From: Natrinema pallidum DSM 3751
GTDB lineage: Archaea > Halobacteriota > Halobacteria > Halobacteriales > Natrialbaceae
Assembly: GCF_000337615.1 (NCBI RefSeq)
Contig: NZ_AOII01000037.1
Span: 1-64,000, forward strand
DNA length: 64,000 nt
Reading direction: 5' to 3'
Position 1 is the stretch's first letter, and each line of letters begins with the position of its first letter. Both the position numbers and the translations under genes were made by a program. Under the pieces are notes generated by a model, which saw nothing but the letters and a program-made list of their open reading frames with translations, was not told where the DNA came from and made no database searches. Shown piece after piece: positions 9,059 to 16,478 of this stretch.

Positions 9059-9676
9059 TTACTCGAAGCCGCCGCGGTGGAGCGTTTCGGCGAGCGGCTT
9101 GCGATCGCTCGGCTGCTCGCGTTCCTGTAACTCCTCCGGGAGCGTTTCGGGGGGTGCGCGATCGCCGATCGCGACCATCGCCTCGACCGCGTACTCGTCG
9201 GGGACGTCGAGCACGTCGGCCGCCTGCTCGTAATCGAACCCGGCCATCCCGTGGACTGCCAGCCCGCGGCGTGCGCCCTCGAGCGCGAGGTTCTCCCAGG
9301 CCGCACCGGTGTCGAAGGAGTGGACGGGGGCCGGTTCGCCGTTGTGGTCGAAGGTCGTCTTCGAGACGATGACCGCGAGGACGGCGGCGTCGCTCGCCCA
9401 CGTTCGGTTGTTTTCCGAAAGGAGATCGAGGAACGTCTCCCACTCGTCGTCTTCGCGGCTCGCGTAGATGAACCGCCAGTGCTGGTTGTTGAACGCGGAG
9501 GGGGCCCAGCGGGCCGCCTCGAACAGCGGGAGGTACTCCGCCGCGTCGAGCGAGTCGCCGGTCATCGCGCGCGGCGACCAGCGGTTGACGAACAGCGGAT
9601 CGATATCGTGGTCGGGTTCGCGGTGCTCGGCGACTTCGTCACTGAGTTCGCGTCCAGTCTCGAAAGAGTCTTGCAT
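9059..9676 (-). CDS. Nitroreductase-family flavoprotein
   Basis: A 205-aa FMN-dependent oxidoreductase. Evidence: NRWSPRAM near the N-terminus (FMN phosphate contact), ARWAPSAFNNQHWRFIY (residues 57-73, the SxxNxQPW-like segment), and DTGAAWENLALEGARRGLAVHGMAGFD (residues 118-144, helix with G-x-N-L-x-L). Members reduce nitro groups, quinones or flavins with NAD(P)H. The gene stands alone and carries a strong bipartite palindrome just upstream of its TATA box, so it is probably controlled by a dedicated repressor. Confidence 0.87.
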   Translation of the reverse strand: MQDSFETGRELSDEVAEHREPDHDIDPLFVNRWSPRAMTGDSLDAAEYLPLFEAARWAPSAFNNQHWRFIYASREDDEWETFLDLLSENNRTWASDAAVLAVIVSKTTFDHNGEPAPVHSFDTGAAWENLALEGARRGLAVHGMAGFDYEQAADVLDVPDEYAVEAMVAIGDRAPPETLPEELQEREQPSDRKPLAETLHRGGFE

Positions 9677-9699
9677 CGACCGTTTATTTGTGCCCCACC

Positions 9700-9748
9700 T
9701 ATGTATATATTATCGGACAAACAGGTTACCAGGTAACACTCGTGTCCG
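9700..9748 (-). promoter_or_regulatory. Nitroreductase promoter with bipartite palindromic operator
   Basis: A long AT stretch (tatgtatatattat, 9700-9713) gives a TATA box about 30 nt before the nitroreductase ATG. Directly upstream lies a symmetric element: CGGACA, 5 nt, GTTACC, A, GGTAAC, 5 nt, TGTCCG (9714-9748, centre 9731). All 12 arm positions pair perfectly. A further partial half-site, ggtttaccag, follows near 9762. This looks like an operator for a dimeric or tetrameric HTH regulator. No regulator gene is adjacent. Confidence 0.65.
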
Positions 9749-9875
9749 GTTCATGATGTTTGGTTTACCAGTTCCGTCGCCGACACGGTGTGTGGTAACT
9801 CGAGAAAGTAGCGGCCCCGGCGACAATCTCGGCAGGCGAGCACCCGCCGGCCGAACGTAGTGAGGGGACGATCGG

Positions 9876-10952
9876 TCAGTCGTCGGCCGGTGTCGGCGCA
9901 CCGCGCTCGATGTCGATCTCGCCTGCATCGAGATCGGCTTCGACGTTGCGGGCCGCCTGCACCATGTTCGCCATCTTGCCGTAGGCGACGTCGCGGGGCA
10001 GTAGTTTCACGCCGCAGTCCGGCGAGATGACCAGCTGCTCGGGGGGGACGACCTCCAGCCCCTTCTTGATGTTTTCCTCGATCCGCTCGACGGACTCGAC
10101 CTCGGCGACGTGAGCGTCGCAGACGCCGAGGGCGAGGTCCTTGGAGAACGCGGGGTCTTTGAAGACGTCCAGCTGATCGTAGTCGCCGTTGGCGAGCTCG
10201 AGGTCGAACTCGTCGACCGGGAACTCCAGAATCTCGGGGTAGATCCGGGAGTAGTCGCCGTAACAGACGTGGAGCCCGATGCGGACGTCGTCGGGAATGT
10301 CCGCGACGATGTGCTCGAGCGCTTCGCCGACGATGGCGTGGTCGTCGGGCGTGGTCGCGAGCGCAGGCTCGTCGATCTGGATGTATCGCGCGCCGGCGTC
10401 GACGAGTTTCTCGATTTCCTCGTTGACGAGGTCGGCCAGCTCCAAGGTGAGTTCGTCGTCGTCCTCGTAGGCCTCGTTGAACGACCAGTTCGCGAGGGTG
10501 TACGGCCCCGTGATCGGGACTTTGACCGGGCGGTCGCTCGCGTCGGCGGTGAACTCGTACTCGTCGACCAGCCACGACTCGTCGTACTCGACCTCGCTGA
10601 CGACGCTTGGTTTGTCGAAGTAGTTGTGGCCCCAGACCTTGACGGGGCCGTTGAACTCGTAGCCCTCGATGCGGTGGGCGAAGAACTCGACCATCTCGTT
10701 GCGCCGCATCTCGCCGTCGACGACGACGTCGAGGCCGGCGCGCTCGTGTTCGTCCGTAATCAGGCGGGCCGCGTCGTCTTTCGCTTCCTGCCAGTTGTCC
10801 TCGTCGAAGTCGCTGTCCTCGTCCTCGTACAGATCCTTCGCCCGATTGAGCCACTTGGGCTTGGGGTAGGAGCCGACGACGGTCGTCAGCAGGAAGTGGT
10901 CGTGCTCGTGGTCGGGCTGTCGGAACTGATCCTTGTTCTCGTTCGTGCTCAT
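9876..10952 (-). CDS. metE: MetE-type methionine synthase, zinc-bearing catalytic half
   Basis: A 358-aa protein matching the C-terminal barrel of cobalamin-independent methionine synthase, which makes methionine from homocysteine and a methyl donor. It starts TTVVGSYPKP, the family entry motif. Zinc ligands are visible: HVC in RIGLHVCYGDYSR (about residue 220) and Cys in ISPDCGVKLLPR (about 318). YIQIDEPALA is the conserved substrate-binding Asp/Glu motif. The ATG at 10952 overlaps the stop of the upstream metE-like gene by 4 nt (ATGA), so the two are translationally coupled. In archaea the methyl donor is probably not polyglutamyl methyl-THF. Confidence 0.9.
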   Translation of the reverse strand: MSTNENKDQFRQPDHEHDHFLLTTVVGSYPKPKWLNRAKDLYEDEDSDFDEDNWQEAKDDAARLITDEHERAGLDVVVDGEMRRNEMVEFFAHRIEGYEFNGPVKVWGHNYFDKPSVVSEVEYDESWLVDEYEFTADASDRPVKVPITGPYTLANWSFNEAYEDDDELTLELADLVNEEIEKLVDAGARYIQIDEPALATTPDDHAIVGEALEHIVADIPDDVRIGLHVCYGDYSRIYPEILEFPVDEFDLELANGDYDQLDVFKDPAFSKDLALGVCDAHVAEVESVERIEENIKKGLEVVPPEQLVISPDCGVKLLPRDVAYGKMANMVQAARNVEADLDAGEIDIERGAPTPADD

Positions 10953-11953
10953 GCTGCTTTCACCTCCGCGAGGTCCGCGGCTTCGGCAAGGACCTCGAGT
11001 TTCGCCACGTACTTGCCGTAGGGCAGGTAGAACGTCTCGGTGTTCGTCGTCAAATACACCGTCTCGAACTCGGTGACGCCGAGTTGGCCTTCGACCCACT
11101 CGGTTCGGTCGCGGATCGCCTCGGGGTCCTCGACGAGGGTGTTCTGGCCGTCCGCGAGGCCGAGCGCGACGTCGTCCGTCGTGCCGTACTCCTGGATGTT
11201 GTAGAGGTTGTCGTCCTGGTTCGCGACGAAGTCGAAGCCGACCGCGTCGATGTCGGCATCGAGCAGGTGTGCGTAGACCTTCTCTTCGAGTGCGCCCCAG
11301 TAGGGCTGGACCACGACATCGGCGTCGGTCGCGTTCGCGACCCGATCGATCGCCTCGCTTGCACGCGCGTCTTCCCCGTCCGCGGGTGGGTTCTCGACCA
11401 GCGACGGCTCGAGCAGGAACAGCGTCTCGTGGGCCGGGAAGGCGTCGACCTCGGCTTCGAGAAACGCCGCGATCGCCGCGAGGAAGTCGCCGTCGTCGCC
11501 GTAGTACTCGTCAGTCGCGAGATCGTAAAGCGAGTACGGGCCGGGGAGGACGGCCTGGAGATCGTCGCTACCAACCCGCTCCACCGTCGCCTCGAGTTCC
11601 GATGCGATGTCACCGGTCGGCTCGAGGTCGTCGGTGACGACCGGCTCCCGATAGAAGTTGTTGTTGTCGTAGTAGCGGACGATGCCGCGGGTTTCGACGG
11701 CGTCGGCGACGGCCAGCGGGTGAGCGAGCATGTCGTCCCAGCGCAGTTGGCCCTCCACGATGCGGTCGAGGCCGGCGTCTTGCTGGACGCCGATCACTTC
11801 TTCGCGGGCCTCCTCGTAGGCGGCGGTGATTTCCTCGCCTTCGTCGCCGCTGACGAGGTCGTGTTTCTGGTGGCCCTTGAGATCGGAGAGGTCGTCTTTC
11901 GCCCAGTCCGGAAGCGGATACAGCCCCGGCGTGGTCGAAACGTACTCAGTCAT
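10949..11953 (-). CDS. MetE-like protein without zinc ligands (N-terminal-half partner)
   Basis: A 334-aa protein with the same barrel fold pattern as MetE (STTPGLYPLPDWAK start; QAVLPGPYSLYDLA; VVQPYWGALEEKVY; DAVGFDF). The HxC and PDCG zinc motifs of its downstream partner are absent. In bacterial MetE the N-terminal half is likewise a decayed duplicate of the catalytic barrel. Here the two halves are separate, overlapping genes, so this protein most likely binds the methyl donor or scaffolds the catalytic subunit (inference). The ATG at 11953 was chosen over longer in-frame starts because a TATA box at 11982-11990 puts transcription start only a few nt upstream. Confidence 0.82.
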   Translation of the reverse strand: MTEYVSTTPGLYPLPDWAKDDLSDLKGHQKHDLVSGDEGEEITAAYEEAREEVIGVQQDAGLDRIVEGQLRWDDMLAHPLAVADAVETRGIVRYYDNNNFYREPVVTDDLEPTGDIASELEATVERVGSDDLQAVLPGPYSLYDLATDEYYGDDGDFLAAIAAFLEAEVDAFPAHETLFLLEPSLVENPPADGEDARASEAIDRVANATDADVVVQPYWGALEEKVYAHLLDADIDAVGFDFVANQDDNLYNIQEYGTTDDVALGLADGQNTLVEDPEAIRDRTEWVEGQLGVTEFETVYLTTNTETFYLPYGKYVAKLEVLAEAADLAEVKAA

Positions 11954-11981
11954 CGTAGACTCGGATAGGATATACCGATGC

Positions 11982-12019
11982 TTAATATTTTTCATCCAGT
12001 CCAATAACTCTAAGTTATT
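11982..12019 (-). promoter_or_regulatory. Promoter of the metE pair with a 17-bp palindrome
   Basis: TATA box TTAATATTT (11982-11990, read as AAATATTAA on the transcribed strand) lies about 30 nt before the first metE-like ATG. A perfect palindrome AATAACT-CTA-AGTTATT (12003-12019) sits 12 bp further upstream, just beyond the expected TFB-contact region. This suggests an activator or methionine-responsive regulator site. No SAM riboswitch-like structure could fit the very short leader. Confidence 0.6.
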
Positions 12020-12102
12020 TTAGTTGCGACGGGTTCCAGAGATCTTCCTACCGGACATCGGTGGCGAAAAACGGGCTGAACCGCTCGAAAATTCGTGATC
12101 GC

Positions 12103-12675
12103 TTACCGAAGCAACTCGAGCACCGTCAGCGTCTCGAAGGGGAACGACTCGTCGGCGACGGCCACGGCACTGAACCCGTGGTCGCCGGCCTCTTCGACCA
12201 CCCCGTCGACCCCCGTCAGGCTACTCACGAGCAGGTAGACGACGCCGTCAGGTGTGAGCACGCGGCCGACACGCTCGAGGAAGGGATCGATGACGGCCCG
12301 ACCGTCCTCGCCCCCCGAGAGCGCGTGCTCCATCCAGTCGTCCCACTCGTTTTCGGGATCGGTCGGCAGATACGGCGGATTGAATGCGACCGCGTCGAAC
12401 GCCCCGTCTCGAAACGGCGAGACGAGATCCGCCCGGACCGTCTCGACGCCCTCGGTGCGAGCCTGGCGGACGGCGTGTGGGTTCAGGTCCGACGCGACGA
12501 CCCGAGCGGCCGTCTCGTCGGCGATCCGTGCGGCGATATAGCCCGAACCGGTGCCCACCTCGAGCACCGTCTCGCTCCCCGCGAGGCGCTCGCAGGCTGC
12601 CTCGGCCAGCAGCTTGGAGTCCTCGGCGGGCTGGTAGACGTCCGGTTGGTCGTCGCGTCGTTCCTCGAGCGTCAT
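12103..12675 (-). CDS. HemK2/Mtq2-like protein-glutamine methyltransferase
   Basis: A 190-aa class I SAM methyltransferase. SAM motif I is VLEVGTGSGYIAARI (residues 37-51), VVASDLNPHAV is motif II, and AFNPPYLP carries the NPPY catalytic tetrad that orients a glutamine side chain. The N-terminal VYQPAEDSKLL is typical of the Mtq2/HemK2 group, which methylates the GGQ glutamine of class I release factor (aRF1). It is the last gene of the rpl21e-ksgA group and overlaps mscS by 4 nt. Confidence 0.88.
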   Translation of the reverse strand: MTLEERRDDQPDVYQPAEDSKLLAEAACERLAGSETVLEVGTGSGYIAARIADETAARVVASDLNPHAVRQARTEGVETVRADLVSPFRDGAFDAVAFNPPYLPTDPENEWDDWMEHALSGGEDGRAVIDPFLERVGRVLTPDGVVYLLVSSLTGVDGVVEEAGDHGFSAVAVADESFPFETLTVLELLR

Positions 12676-13832
12676 TCGTTCTCCTCCAGTGTCGTCATAC
12701 GGTGTTCTCGTCCTGTCTCGTCGCGTCCGTCGGATGCCGATCTCTCGTCTGCGATCCGGAACCCACCGCTCTCGGCTCGCCCGGAGAGTTCGCGCTGCGG
12801 GAACGGGATCTTGATGTCTTCGCCTTCGAAGGTCCGCTTGATCGCATCGATCGCGGCGGTTCGAGCCATCCAGTAGCGTCTGGCGCTCGGCTTGTCGATC
12901 CAGAACCGCACGCCGAGCACCACCGCGGAGTCACCGAAGGACTTCCCCACGACCTGCGGCGACGGCGCGGACAGCACCTCGTCTATGTCGGCGACCGCGT
13001 CCTCGGCGAGGTCGGCGGCCCGTTCCACGTCCGTCCCGTAGTCGACGCCGACCTCGACCTCGAGTCGCAGACGGCCCCGCTTCGAGCGATTCGTCACCAT
13101 ACTCGAGGCGATCACGTCGTTGGGGATCATGATGTACTCGCCGTCGAACGACCGGACGCGGGTGTTGACGATCGAGATGTCGGTGACGATCCCCTCGTCG
13201 TCTTCGATCTCGATCCAGTCACCGATCTCGAAGGGGCGAGCGAACATCAACACGAACCCCGCGAGCACGGTGCCGAGCGTCTGTCTGGCGGCCATCCCGA
13301 GGACGATCCCGAGGAAGCCGGCCCCGACGAGCAGGCTCCCGAGGTCTTCGATCCAGATGCCCAGGATCACGACGAGCGAGACCGACCAGATGATCACCTG
13401 CGAGAGGCGGTGGGTGACCTGTCGCTGGTGCTCGGTGACGGCCGCCGTCGAGTCCATTACCTCCTCGATCACCCGGCGGACGAACCGCGTCACGATGACC
13501 GTCAATACGAGCAAAATGAACGAAAAGACAGCACGCGGAACGGCGTCTCCGCCCGGATCGAGTTCCGTATAGAGCCGTTGGATTTCGTCGCCGCGACCCC
13601 ACACGCCCGTGACGACGGCGGTGCTGACCGCACACGCGCTGATGAGCAGCGCCATCGCGACGATGTCGGCGTACAGCGGCCGCGCTCGCTCGGCCACCCA
13701 CGCGTGAATCCGCTGATAGGCGAGCAACATGGCGACGACGAGGCCGACCGCTCCGACCGACACCGCGATTTTGAGGGTCGTCGTCGGAAACAGGTCCGAC
13801 AACCAGTCGAACCCCGTCACTAATCCGAGCAT
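12672..13832 (-). CDS. MscS-family mechanosensitive channel
   Basis: A 386-aa membrane protein. Hydrophobic segments appear at about residues 18-38, 55-80, 100-122 and 140-190. The last includes the pore helix LLVGAGFLGIVLGMAARQTLGTVLAGF, matching TM3 of MscS, followed by the beta domain FEIGDWIEIEDDEGIVTDISIVNTRVRSFDG and PNDVI. It would open under membrane tension to release solutes on hypo-osmotic shock, which fits a halophile. It lies between ksgA and the HemK2 gene and overlaps the latter by 4 nt (ATGA), so it is translationally coupled to a translation-factor modifier. Confidence 0.9.
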   Translation of the reverse strand: MLGLVTGFDWLSDLFPTTTLKIAVSVGAVGLVVAMLLAYQRIHAWVAERARPLYADIVAMALLISACAVSTAVVTGVWGRGDEIQRLYTELDPGGDAVPRAVFSFILLVLTVIVTRFVRRVIEEVMDSTAAVTEHQRQVTHRLSQVIIWSVSLVVILGIWIEDLGSLLVGAGFLGIVLGMAARQTLGTVLAGFVLMFARPFEIGDWIEIEDDEGIVTDISIVNTRVRSFDGEYIMIPNDVIASSMVTNRSKRGRLRLEVEVGVDYGTDVERAADLAEDAVADIDEVLSAPSPQVVGKSFGDSAVVLGVRFWIDKPSARRYWMARTAAIDAIKRTFEGEDIKIPFPQRELSGRAESGGFRIADERSASDGRDETGREHRMTTLEENE

Positions 13833-13937
13833 GCGTTCGTCTCTCGAGTTCGTCGGCAGCGCAGCTTTGTGTATCCGTTGGTTGGTTCGTTCCGTTCACG
13901 GCCCCAACGAGCGGTCCCTCTCGGAGCCGCGGGAGAC

Positions 13938-14777
13938 TTACTCGTCAGCGGGCTCGCCGACGTCTCTCGCGAGTTGGGCCAGCGCGGCGAACTCGGCGGG
14001 AGCCATCGCCCCGGCTCGCTTTCCCAACACGTCCTCGTCGGCCGCATCGACGACCGCCTCCGGCTCCGCGAGCCCGGAAATGTGTGCCGTGTTCCGGATG
14101 GCGTTGCGGATCGTCTTCCGTCGCTGGGTGAACAGCGCCTTGACGAACCGCAGGAAGAACGCCTCGTTTTCGACCGCGTAGTCGGGGTCGCGCGGAACCG
14201 CCCGAACCACCGCGCTCTGAACCGCCGGCGGCGGCGAGAACGCCTCCTTCGGGATCGACTCGACGAGTTCGACATCCGCGTAGTGCTGACTCGAGACCGA
14301 GAGCCGGCCGTACTCCGAGGTGCCCGGGTCGGCCACCATCCGCTCGGCGAATTCCTGTTGGAACATCATGACGAGCGGCTGCTTCTCGGGGAAGAGTCGA
14401 AACGCGATCTCGCTCGAGACGCCGTAGGGAAGGTTCGACACCGATGCGGTAAAGTCGGGCAGGTCGACCTCGAGGGCGTCACCCTCGATGACGGTCAGTT
14501 CCCCGGCGTCGATCTCCCCGGCGAACTCCTCGCGCAGAAAGGCGGCGAGGTCGCGGTCCCGCTCGACGACGGTGACCTCGTCGCCGATCGCGAGCAGTCG
14601 ATCCGTCAGCGCGCCCGTTCCGCCGCCGATCTCGAGCAGGTGGCTCGTATCGGCGTCGGTTTCGTCGAGATAGGTCGGCAGGCGGTCCAGCACCCGGTCG
14701 TCGACGAGGAAGTGTTGATCGCGGTCCGGATCGCCGCGGACGCCGGCCCGGGCGATCAGTCCGTCTGGATCTCTCAT
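13938..14777 (-). CDS. ksgA: 16S rRNA adenine dimethyltransferase KsgA
   Basis: A 279-aa SAM-dependent enzyme that dimethylates two adjacent adenosines in helix 45 of 16S rRNA during small-subunit maturation. QHFLVDDRVLDRLP is the entry motif, LEIGGGTGALTDRLL is SAM motif I and VSNLPYGVSSEIAF holds the catalytic NLPY. The C-terminal helical domain (residues 190-279) is intact. It lies downstream of DUF655, rpoF and rpl21e, a conserved archaeal gene order. A weak TATA-like GTTTACAC is seen about 26 nt before the ATG. Confidence 0.94.
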   Translation of the reverse strand: MRDPDGLIARAGVRGDPDRDQHFLVDDRVLDRLPTYLDETDADTSHLLEIGGGTGALTDRLLAIGDEVTVVERDRDLAAFLREEFAGEIDAGELTVIEGDALEVDLPDFTASVSNLPYGVSSEIAFRLFPEKQPLVMMFQQEFAERMVADPGTSEYGRLSVSSQHYADVELVESIPKEAFSPPPAVQSAVVRAVPRDPDYAVENEAFFLRFVKALFTQRRKTIRNAIRNTAHISGLAEPEAVVDAADEDVLGKRAGAMAPAEFAALAQLARDVGEPADE

Positions 14778-14942
14778 TGCCGACGCTTCGGCCGGGCCCG
14801 GTGTAAACGCACCGTCTCAGACGTCTCGGTCCGTCAGGGCACCCGTGCCCGGCGGCTGTTCGAGTCGCCTGCGAAAGCCACGCTAACGGTTGCCGTCGGT
14901 TCCGGGCTCGTCCCGCTGCCGTTCCGCGGGCTTGGAATCGCG

Positions 14943-15539
14943 TTACTGATTCTGCTCCTGCTCGCGTCGCCCCACGAACGTCTGGTACTTCAGATCGTCG
15001 TCGCGAAGCTCCTCGAGAATGCGATCGACGAGGATCTCGTCGGGATCGTGCAGTCCCGAGACGCGCTCGGACAACTCGTCGAAACTCTCGAAGGGCTTGC
15101 GCTTTCGTTCGTCGAGGATGCCGTTGCGGAGTTTCTTCCCGATCCCTGGCAGCAGGTTCAGCTGGTGGAGTCGCAGCGTGATCGGTTGGGCGTCGTTGTA
15201 GAAGTCGACGAACCGCTCCTCGTTCTCCTCGACGAGGTCGGCGACGACGTACTCGAGTTCCGATTGGGCCCCCGACGAGAGGTCGTCGTACTCGACGCGG
15301 TGGCACTCGGTGACGACCCCCCGCTCGGCGGGCGGTTCGACGACGACTTCGCTACCGATCGTGAGCCGCTCGTCCTCGTCGAACGCGACCTGATAGAGCT
15401 GGAAGTCCTCGATCCCGACAGCGTAGCCCGCCGGTGACTTCGCGTACTGCGGTCGGCCATCGTCCGACAGCCCGTGTGCCAGATAGTCCAACACGACCGC
15501 GCGCCGAACGTCCGTCTCGTCGCCATCGGCTTCGCTCAT
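14943..15539 (-). CDS. DUF655 family RNA-binding-like protein
   Basis: A 198-aa acidic protein of the archaeal DUF655 family. The N-terminal 85 residues carry an OB-like segment (AVVLDYLAHGL, EDFQLYQVAFDEDERLTIGSEVVV). The C-terminal part has a helix-hairpin-helix (LNLLPGIGKKLRNGILDERKRKPFESFDEL, near residues 128-160), which suggests nucleic-acid binding. It is nearly always next to rpl21e, rpoF and ksgA in archaea, as here, so a role in rRNA maturation or translation is likely. TACTTAAA at 15563-15570 gives it its own TATA box. Confidence 0.88.
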   Translation of the reverse strand: MSEADGDETDVRRAVVLDYLAHGLSDDGRPQYAKSPAGYAVGIEDFQLYQVAFDEDERLTIGSEVVVEPPAERGVVTECHRVEYDDLSSGAQSELEYVVADLVEENEERFVDFYNDAQPITLRLHQLNLLPGIGKKLRNGILDERKRKPFESFDELSERVSGLHDPDEILVDRILEELRDDDLKYQTFVGRREQEQNQ

Positions 15540-15562
15540 TGGTTTACGCTACGGCGACGGCG

Positions 15563-15570
15563 TACTTAAA
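15563..15570 (-). promoter_or_regulatory. TATA box of the DUF655 gene
   Basis: It reads TTTAAGTA on the transcribed strand, about 27 nt before the DUF655 ATG, which fits a leaderless mRNA. It suggests that DUF655-ksgA can be transcribed separately from rpl21e-rpoF. Confidence 0.5.
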
Positions 15571-15658
15571 GAGTCGGCTCGCTTTCAGACGACCGAACAT
15601 CGAAGGGTTCCGTCGCGTCCGCCCTCGAACCGTCGATCGGTTTCGACTGGCGGTCGTC

Positions 15659-16015
15659 TCAGGCGTATTTGGCGACGACGTTGAGAATCTCGTCGAGTTC
15701 CTCCCCCGACAGCGAGTACCGCTGCTGTGCGTACACCGATCGGAGCTCGTCCCGATCCCGCGGCAGCAGGTTGGCGATCTTGTAGGCCGTCGGTTCGTCG
15801 ACCTTTTCGATGTCCTGCAGGTCGTCGACGAGCGCCTGGGCCTCCTCGGGCTCGAGGACGGCGAATCGGTTCGCGTGTTCGATCGCTCGCGCGAGCTCGT
15901 AGCGCAGCTCGCGATCCTCGTCCATCGCGCGTTCGGCTTCGATGTCGGCGAGCAGCTCCTTCGTTTCCGAGACCGTCAGGAACTCCTCGTCGACGATCTC
16001 TTTGAAGATCGTCAT
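15659..16015 (-). CDS. rpoF: RNA polymerase subunit Rpo4 (RpoF)
   Basis: A 118-aa protein that matches archaeal RpoF/Rpb4 in length and pattern: EEFLTVSETKELLADI at the N-terminus and the HRDC-like helical domain with DEPTAYKIANLLPRDRDELRSVYAQQR. RpoF pairs with RpoE to form the stalk of RNA polymerase, which binds nascent RNA. It lies 7 nt after the rpl21e stop in one operon. Confidence 0.95.
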   Translation of the reverse strand: MTIFKEIVDEEFLTVSETKELLADIEAERAMDEDRELRYELARAIEHANRFAVLEPEEAQALVDDLQDIEKVDEPTAYKIANLLPRDRDELRSVYAQQRYSLSGEELDEILNVVAKYA

Positions 16016-16022
16016 CCTGCGG

Positions 16023-16331
16023 TTAGATCCGGCTCTTTTCCTGGTTCTGTGCGCGCATGTGGGCGGCGGTCACGAGCAGCGTTTTCTCCTTCCCGCCGTC
16101 GACGATCTCGACCTTGAAGGCGTCGCCCTGTTTCCCGACGACCTCACCGGTGCGACCGTCGAATCGCGGGTGGAAGCGACCGTCCGGGGTGCTCGGATCG
16201 ATCTTCAGGTGGACTTTCTCCCCTTCCTCGTACTCCTGAATCGCACGCTGTGGCGGCGAGGTACCGCGGTCTCGAGGATCGTTCGCGAGCTTTCTCCGGG
16301 TTCCCTGACGAGGGCCATTAGATTTCGGCAT
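16023..16331 (-). CDS. rpl21e: Ribosomal protein eL21
   Basis: A 102-aa ribosomal large-subunit protein. The N-terminus [20 protein letters not shown] and the SH3-like core ([30 protein letters not shown]) match archaeal L21e. The ATG at 16331 gives this exact family start; an in-frame upstream ATG would add non-homologous residues. It heads the rpl21e-rpoF unit behind a good TATA box at 16361-16368. Confidence 0.96.
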   Translation of the reverse strand: MPKSNGPRQGTRRKLANDPRDRGTSPPQRAIQEYEEGEKVHLKIDPSTPDGRFHPRFDGRTGEVVGKQGDAFKVEIVDGGKEKTLLVTAAHMRAQNQEKSRI

Positions 16332-16360
16332 AGTCGTACGACCGCTTTGTCCGGTGACGG

Positions 16361-16368
16361 TTATAAAA
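16361..16368 (-). promoter_or_regulatory. TATA box of rpl21e-rpoF
   Basis: It reads TTTTATAA on the transcribed strand, about 33 nt before the rpl21e ATG, and would place the start of transcription 5-8 nt upstream of the gene. Confidence 0.6.
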
Positions 16369-16478
16369 CACACGTATTCCACCCACCGGATTCCGTCGGG
16401 GGCTGGGCGTACGCCGCTCGCACGATATCGGGAGGGGCAGTCGGAGTATCGCCTCCTGAACGTCCGGGTCCGGGACGC

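Noticed and set aside
7577-9130. 517-codon plus-strand frame
   Set aside because: Antisense to the HD hydrolase start and Gfo/Idh gene with clear family motifs on the other strand.
11954-12102. SAM or cobalamin riboswitch before metE
   Set aside because: The TATA box leaves a leader of only a few nt, too short for any riboswitch; the signal there is a DNA palindrome.
13869-15437. 522-codon plus-strand frame
   Set aside because: Antisense to ksgA and DUF655.
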